From an uncultured Clostridia bacterium (GTDB taxonomy: Bacteria; Bacillota; Clostridia; TANB77; CAG-508): DNA of 19,598 bases. The DNA is taken from assembly GCA_934162625.1 (NCBI GenBank), contig CAKPJM010000024.1, positions 1 to 19,598 on the forward strand, given 5' to 3'. The position numbers and the translations under genes were made by a program. Below are positions 16,720-19,598 of this stretch, piece by piece. Numbering within the stretch: the stretch's first letter is position 1; each line of letters starts with the position of its first letter. The notes under the pieces were generated by a model. That model searched no databases and was not told the origin of the DNA. It was given only the letters and a program-made list of their open reading frames with translations.

Positions 16720-17397
16720 TTAAATATTTTTAAAAGCTCTTTTTATTTCCCCGCTCTTTATTTCTGGAACTATTTCTTGAGTTAGTATAAACAATGCTTC
16801 TCTATATTCTTCGCTAAGGTTTTTAAGTTTTATTTTTGTTACTCTTTGGTTTTCTATTATTGCAGTCAAATCCCCCTGGTCGTATGGAAAATATATTTTT
16901 TCTTCATCCCATTCTATTGGATATGTCATAGATAATAAGTTTAAGTATTCATCATCTTCTTCTAGAAAATCTCTTTCAAATAGTATTTTTTTCATTTTTA
17001 CTTTTTGTCTCATTGTACCTATTATTTCTATTCCTTTTTTTAGAGAAAAGCTGTCAAAAGCAGTTACAAAATATATTCTTTCTGAATCCATTATTTCGAA
17101 TGAATCAAATTTTTCGTAAGAATCTATATCTATTAAGACTATATCATAATCTGTTTCTATATCTCCCAAATATCCATTTAAAGATTCTAGATCTTCAAAT
17201 CCTACGGCAACATCTATTCCTTCATATTCTGTAACATAAGTTTTTGTTGGAGCAATGCATGGTATAATATATCTTGCTTTTTGTAGTATTGTTGTGTCTA
17301 TTACTAAAACTCTTTTCTTCAATTCTGTTAGTATTTTTGCAGTATATATAATTAAATCCGTTTTTTCAAATGCTCCTATAAAACCTATTTTTCTCAA
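16720..17397 (-). CDS. CpaE/TadZ-like protein with degenerate P-loop (225 aa)
   Basis: The start is a TTG at 17397, supported by an AAGGAGGAAAC site 9 nt upstream. The N-terminal strand and loop MRKIGFIGAFEKTDLIIYTAKIL sit where a MinD-like P-loop should be, but the consensus GKGGxGKT/S is not met: only one Lys (12) and no GK(T/S). A Walker B-like YDIVLIDIDSYEKFDSF lies near residues 83-100. The remainder follows the CpaE/ParA-like fold pattern (YFVTAFDSFSLKKGIEII). TadZ proteins in Tad loci often have atypical Walker motifs, so this may be a nucleotide-binding-poor scaffold partner of the neighbouring intact ATPase, 12 nt downstream. It has no in-frame CGG. Confidence 0.75.
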   Translation of the reverse strand: MRKIGFIGAFEKTDLIIYTAKILTELKKRVLVIDTTILQKARYIIPCIAPTKTYVTEYEGIDVAVGFEDLESLNGYLGDIETDYDIVLIDIDSYEKFDSFEIMDSERIYFVTAFDSFSLKKGIEIIGTMRQKVKMKKILFERDFLEEDDEYLNLLSMTYPIEWDEEKIYFPYDQGDLTAIIENQRVTKIKLKNLSEEYREALFILTQEIVPEIKSGEIKRAFKNI

Positions 17398-17443
17398 CTT
17401 TAGTTTCCTCCTTAGTTTCTGTTATTAATATGTGTTCTATTTA

Positions 17444-18364
17444 TTAATAGCTTGTTAATCCTGACAAATAAGCTTCTCTTGCTGCTTTTGCATTTTCTAT
17501 TTCTTCTTTTAATTTTGTTTCTATGTTTTGTGTTTCTTCTCCACTATATGAAGAAAGGTCATTATTTACCCAAGATCTCTTGCTATCACTAAATTCTCTA
17601 GTTAATGCATTTCTTGCAGTGTCCACAATATTGCTGTCTGCTGCTATAAGCGCTTGAACTGCTTGAGTAGGAACATATGTGTTTTTTGCTGCAACTTGGT
17701 TGCCTGGTTCTACGTATTGTGTTACATATAGTTTTGACGCAGACATTATATATGCTTCTACTATTGCACTTTCCATCATTAATATATCTCCTTCTGATAA
17801 TTCAAGACCTATTGTTGCTCCTAATATTGATTTTATTTCTTTTTTAGAAACTACTATTAAATCTTGTCCATTTGGAAGTTTTAGTCTTATATCTATAAAT
17901 TCACCAACATTAACTGTAGTTGGTAATGAAAGCATGTTGTATTCTACATATCTTACATCTGGAGTTAATTCTTCTCCTTTATATACTAGTGCAGATGACA
18001 AAATTGTTCCGGCCTTTAAATCTACTTTTGCATTATATCCTTCTGGGAAAGCTTGATCTACCAATGTTTCTTTTCCTTTCGAGTTATTTGCTTTTGTTTT
18101 AGATGCAAAAGCGTCTGATGGTACTGCTTTGGATGTAACAGGTATTGATTCTACATCTGAACTAGTTATTTTATGGCCTGATTCCACATTGTTTTTTAGT
18201 CTATATACATATGTAATTGTGCCTTCTTCTGCCTCTCTATTTTTATTCTGTTTTGATATAATCATATAGAATAAAAATCCTATTATTATACACACTATAA
18301 GTGTAATTATCATTCCTAATAAAAATGAATTTCTTGCTTTTTTTTGCATTGGATTTGCTACCAT
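17444..18364 (-). CDS. cpaB: CpaB-like SAF-domain pilus protein (306 aa)
   Basis: The first gene of the pilus operon. One membrane helix at about residues 13-36 (FLLGMIITLIVCIIIGFLFY) follows a short basic N-terminus. A SAF-type domain comes next, with the repeated pattern LKNNVESGHKITSSDVESIPV and VDLKAGTILSSALV, as in CpaB/RcpC proteins. Residues about 145-215 form a second beta-rich part (VNVGEFIDIRLKLPNGQDLIVVSKKEIKS). CpaB/RcpC proteins are periplasmic or extracytoplasmic components thought to interact with peptidoglycan and the pilus channel; in a Gram-positive organism a wall-anchoring role is inferred. The ATG follows AGGAGGAAAA. A leader with an inverted repeat (18389-18416) and a promoter candidate lies upstream. 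It has no in-frame CGG. Confidence 0.85.
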   Translation of the reverse strand: MVANPMQKKARNSFLLGMIITLIVCIIIGFLFYMIISKQNKNREAEEGTITYVYRLKNNVESGHKITSSDVESIPVTSKAVPSDAFASKTKANNSKGKETLVDQAFPEGYNAKVDLKAGTILSSALVYKGEELTPDVRYVEYNMLSLPTTVNVGEFIDIRLKLPNGQDLIVVSKKEIKSILGATIGLELSEGDILMMESAIVEAYIMSASKLYVTQYVEPGNQVAAKNTYVPTQAVQALIAADSNIVDTARNALTREFSDSKRSWVNNDLSSYSGEETQNIETKLKEEIENAKAAREAYLSGLTSY

Positions 18365-18388
18365 AATATTTTCCTCCTAATAACTATT

Positions 18389-18416
18389 ATTTCAATATGT
18401 TTTATTATATTGAAAT
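18389..18416 (-). promoter_or_regulatory. Inverted repeat in the pilus operon leader
   Basis: Perfect 10-bp arms ATTTCAATAT/ATATTGAAAT are separated by 8 nt. They lie between the putative -10 element and the ribosome binding site of the first pilus gene. This could be an operator for a dimeric regulator or a leader hairpin; the sequence alone does not decide. Confidence 0.55.
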
Positions 18417-18426
18417 TAGTAATATT

Positions 18427-18456
18427 GTTATATTTGTTTTCTCTGGTTTTCGGCAA
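18427..18456 (-). promoter_or_regulatory. Candidate promoter of the pilus operon
   Basis: On the minus strand TTGCCG (18451-18456) is separated by 18 nt from TATAAC (18427-18432), a fair sigma-A match. It lies downstream of the phosphatase terminator and about 60 nt upstream of the first pilus gene. AT-rich DNA makes chance -10 matches common. Confidence 0.45.
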
Positions 18457-18485
18457 TTTTAATTGTTGCCTTGTATTTTTATTTT

Positions 18486-18523
18486 ATAACAAAATCACCT
18501 TAAAAACAACATTTAAGGTGATT
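18486..18523 (-). terminator. Rho-independent terminator after the HAD phosphatase gene
   Basis: A perfect 12-bp stem, AATCACCTTAAA/TTTAAGGTGATT (18493-18504 with 18512-18523), is followed on the minus strand by TTTTGTT. It lies 44 nt after the phosphatase stop codon and separates that gene from the pilus operon. Confidence 0.75.
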
Positions 18524-18566
18524 GTAATTTAAAATTAATATGTTTGTAACACTTTTGTAATATTTT

Positions 18567-19436
18567 TTAGATGTGTTTTAATATGGCCTCTGCAACGCCA
18601 TCTTCATTATTACTTGCAACTGTTTCATCTGCTATTCTTTTCATTTCTGGAGAAGAATTTCCTACTACTATTCCCAAACCTGCATTTTCTATCATTTCTT
18701 TGTCATTTACATTATCTCCTATTGTTATTAATTCTTCTTTTTTTATTTCTAATTTTTTTAGTAATACTTCAAGAGCAGTCCATTTGTTTACATTTTTATT
18801 TGTTATTTCTGTGTAATAGTATGCAATTTCATGTTCTTCACTTCCATGCTTTATTATCTTTTTAGACATATGTGCTACTTCTAAAACATCTATATTTTTA
18901 ATATTTTTCATTTTACTCATTATACTCTTAAAAACAAATTTATCATTATCGCATATTGTAATTTTCAAGAAGTCGTCTTTTCCGTATTCTTCTACATATT
19001 TACAAATGTCATCTACAATATTTATTTTTATTTTTTTATCCTCTGGATTTTTTTTATTCTCATTGTAATAAAAAAGAATATTATAATTAAGTGATTTTGT
19101 AAGAATCACATCATTCGTATAAACATTATAAAACATGCTATTTTTTTCACATATATCTATTATTTCTAGCACTTTCTTTTTAGTCATATAACTATTATAT
19201 ATTATTTCATCATTTTGAACATCATATATTGCTGCTCCATTTCCAGATATAATATATTTATTTGCATTTATTTCATTTGCTATTGGTAAGATTGCTTTTG
19301 GCATTCTTCCTGATGTTAATACAACTTCTATATTTTTTTGCAAAGCCATTTCTATTGCTTCTTTATTTTTTAAACTTACTTCTCCATATGAATTCAAAAG
19401 AGTTCCATCTATATCCATAGCTATTAATTTGTACAT
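18567..19436 (-). CDS. Cof-type HAD-superfamily sugar-phosphate phosphatase (289 aa)
   Basis: The protein shows all four HAD motifs: motif I DIDGT (catalytic Asp8 and Asp10), motif II LTSGR near residue 40, a lysine region near 207-215, and motif IV IGDNVNDKEM at about 239-248. The insertion between motifs II and III is a C2-type cap, typical of the Cof/YidA/YwpJ group of about 270-290 residues. These cytosolic Mg2+-dependent enzymes dephosphorylate sugar phosphates, flavin or pyridoxal phosphates; the substrate cannot be told from sequence. A CGGAGGATAA ribosome binding site precedes the ATG. It is transcribed separately from the pilus operon, ends at a clear terminator, and contains no in-frame CGG. 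Confidence 0.92.
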   Translation of the reverse strand: MYKLIAMDIDGTLLNSYGEVSLKNKEAIEMALQKNIEVVLTSGRMPKAILPIANEINANKYIISGNGAAIYDVQNDEIIYNSYMTKKKVLEIIDICEKNSMFYNVYTNDVILTKSLNYNILFYYNENKKNPEDKKIKINIVDDICKYVEEYGKDDFLKITICDNDKFVFKSIMSKMKNIKNIDVLEVAHMSKKIIKHGSEEHEIAYYYTEITNKNVNKWTALEVLLKKLEIKKEELITIGDNVNDKEMIENAGLGIVVGNSSPEMKRIADETVASNNEDGVAEAILKHI

Positions 19437-19568
19437 TATTATTTTATCCTCCGTTTTTTATTTATTATATCATTAGCAGATTTATTTTCAATATTTTTAA
19501 GACAAAATGTAATTTACGTGAGTAAATCATTTAAGAAAATTAAAATATGTTATCTTATTTAATTAACG

Positions 19569-19597
19569 TAGGGGCAGGCCCTGTGTCTGCCCGAAAC
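19569..19597 (+). repeat. GC-rich palindrome (dispersed repeat-like)
   Basis: GTAGGGGCAGGCC...TCTGCCCGAAAC with a GGGCAG/CTGCCC stem stands out in AT-rich DNA. It shares TAGGGGC and GCCCGAAA ends with the element at 10176-10205, in opposite orientation. Confidence 0.6.
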
Positions 19598-19598
19598 A

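Noticed and set aside
294..18865. Open frames on the plus strand (for example 13059-13577, 13703-14161, 2221-2577)
   Set aside because: All are antisense to well-supported minus-strand genes, have low-complexity Leu/Phe/Ser-rich products caused by AT-rich codon bias, and lack ribosome binding sites.

Overview
The window is AT-rich DNA with every recognisable gene on the minus strand. It carries SigH (the sporulation and stationary-phase sigma factor), YchF, Dtd, strong AGGAGG-type ribosome binding sites and almost exclusive AGA arginine codons. This suggests an uncultured low-GC Clostridia-type Firmicute; finer placement is not possible from this sequence.

Layout in the direction of transcription (high to low coordinates). 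A Cof-type HAD phosphatase (18567-19436) ends at a rho-independent terminator (18486-18523). A Tad/Flp-type pilus operon of about 16.5 kb follows: a CpaB-like SAF protein (17444-18364), two consecutive CpaE/TadZ/MinD-like ATPases (16720-17397, 15878-16708), the TadA/CpaF assembly ATPase (13894-15859), a fused TadB-TadC-like platform protein (11811-13887), six small pilin-like or TadE-like membrane-anchored proteins (8391-11789, not counting one outlier, 10216-10647), and a very large surface protein (1830-8240, 2134 residues) with GLUG repeats and a glycine-rich domain. Downstream are a small unknown gene, dtd, sigH with a clear sigma-A promoter, a tRNA-Thr(GGU) gene, and the start of ychF at the window edge.

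The main result concerns decoding. Read conventionally, the pilus locus looks wrecked: tadA is broken inside its Walker A motif, the platform gene is split, and the giant surface gene is in seven pieces. Every break falls exactly on an in-frame CGG codon. In all ten cases, dropping the C and resuming at GGN (glycine) restores an open frame. Two pilin-like genes gain plausible C-terminal extensions in the same way. I found no in-frame CGG that is simply read as arginine in any gene here, although about two dozen CGG triplets occur harmlessly out of frame. In this organism CGG therefore behaves as a +1 frameshift codon: either an unassigned codon at which the ribosome skips one base, or a CGGN quadruplet decoded as glycine. 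The pilus genes are best annotated as intact recoded genes, not pseudogenes.

No stretch longer than 300 bases lacks a gene. Intergenic gaps hold promoters, hairpins and three copies of a GC-rich palindrome resembling a dispersed repeat. There is no CRISPR array, insertion sequence or prophage.
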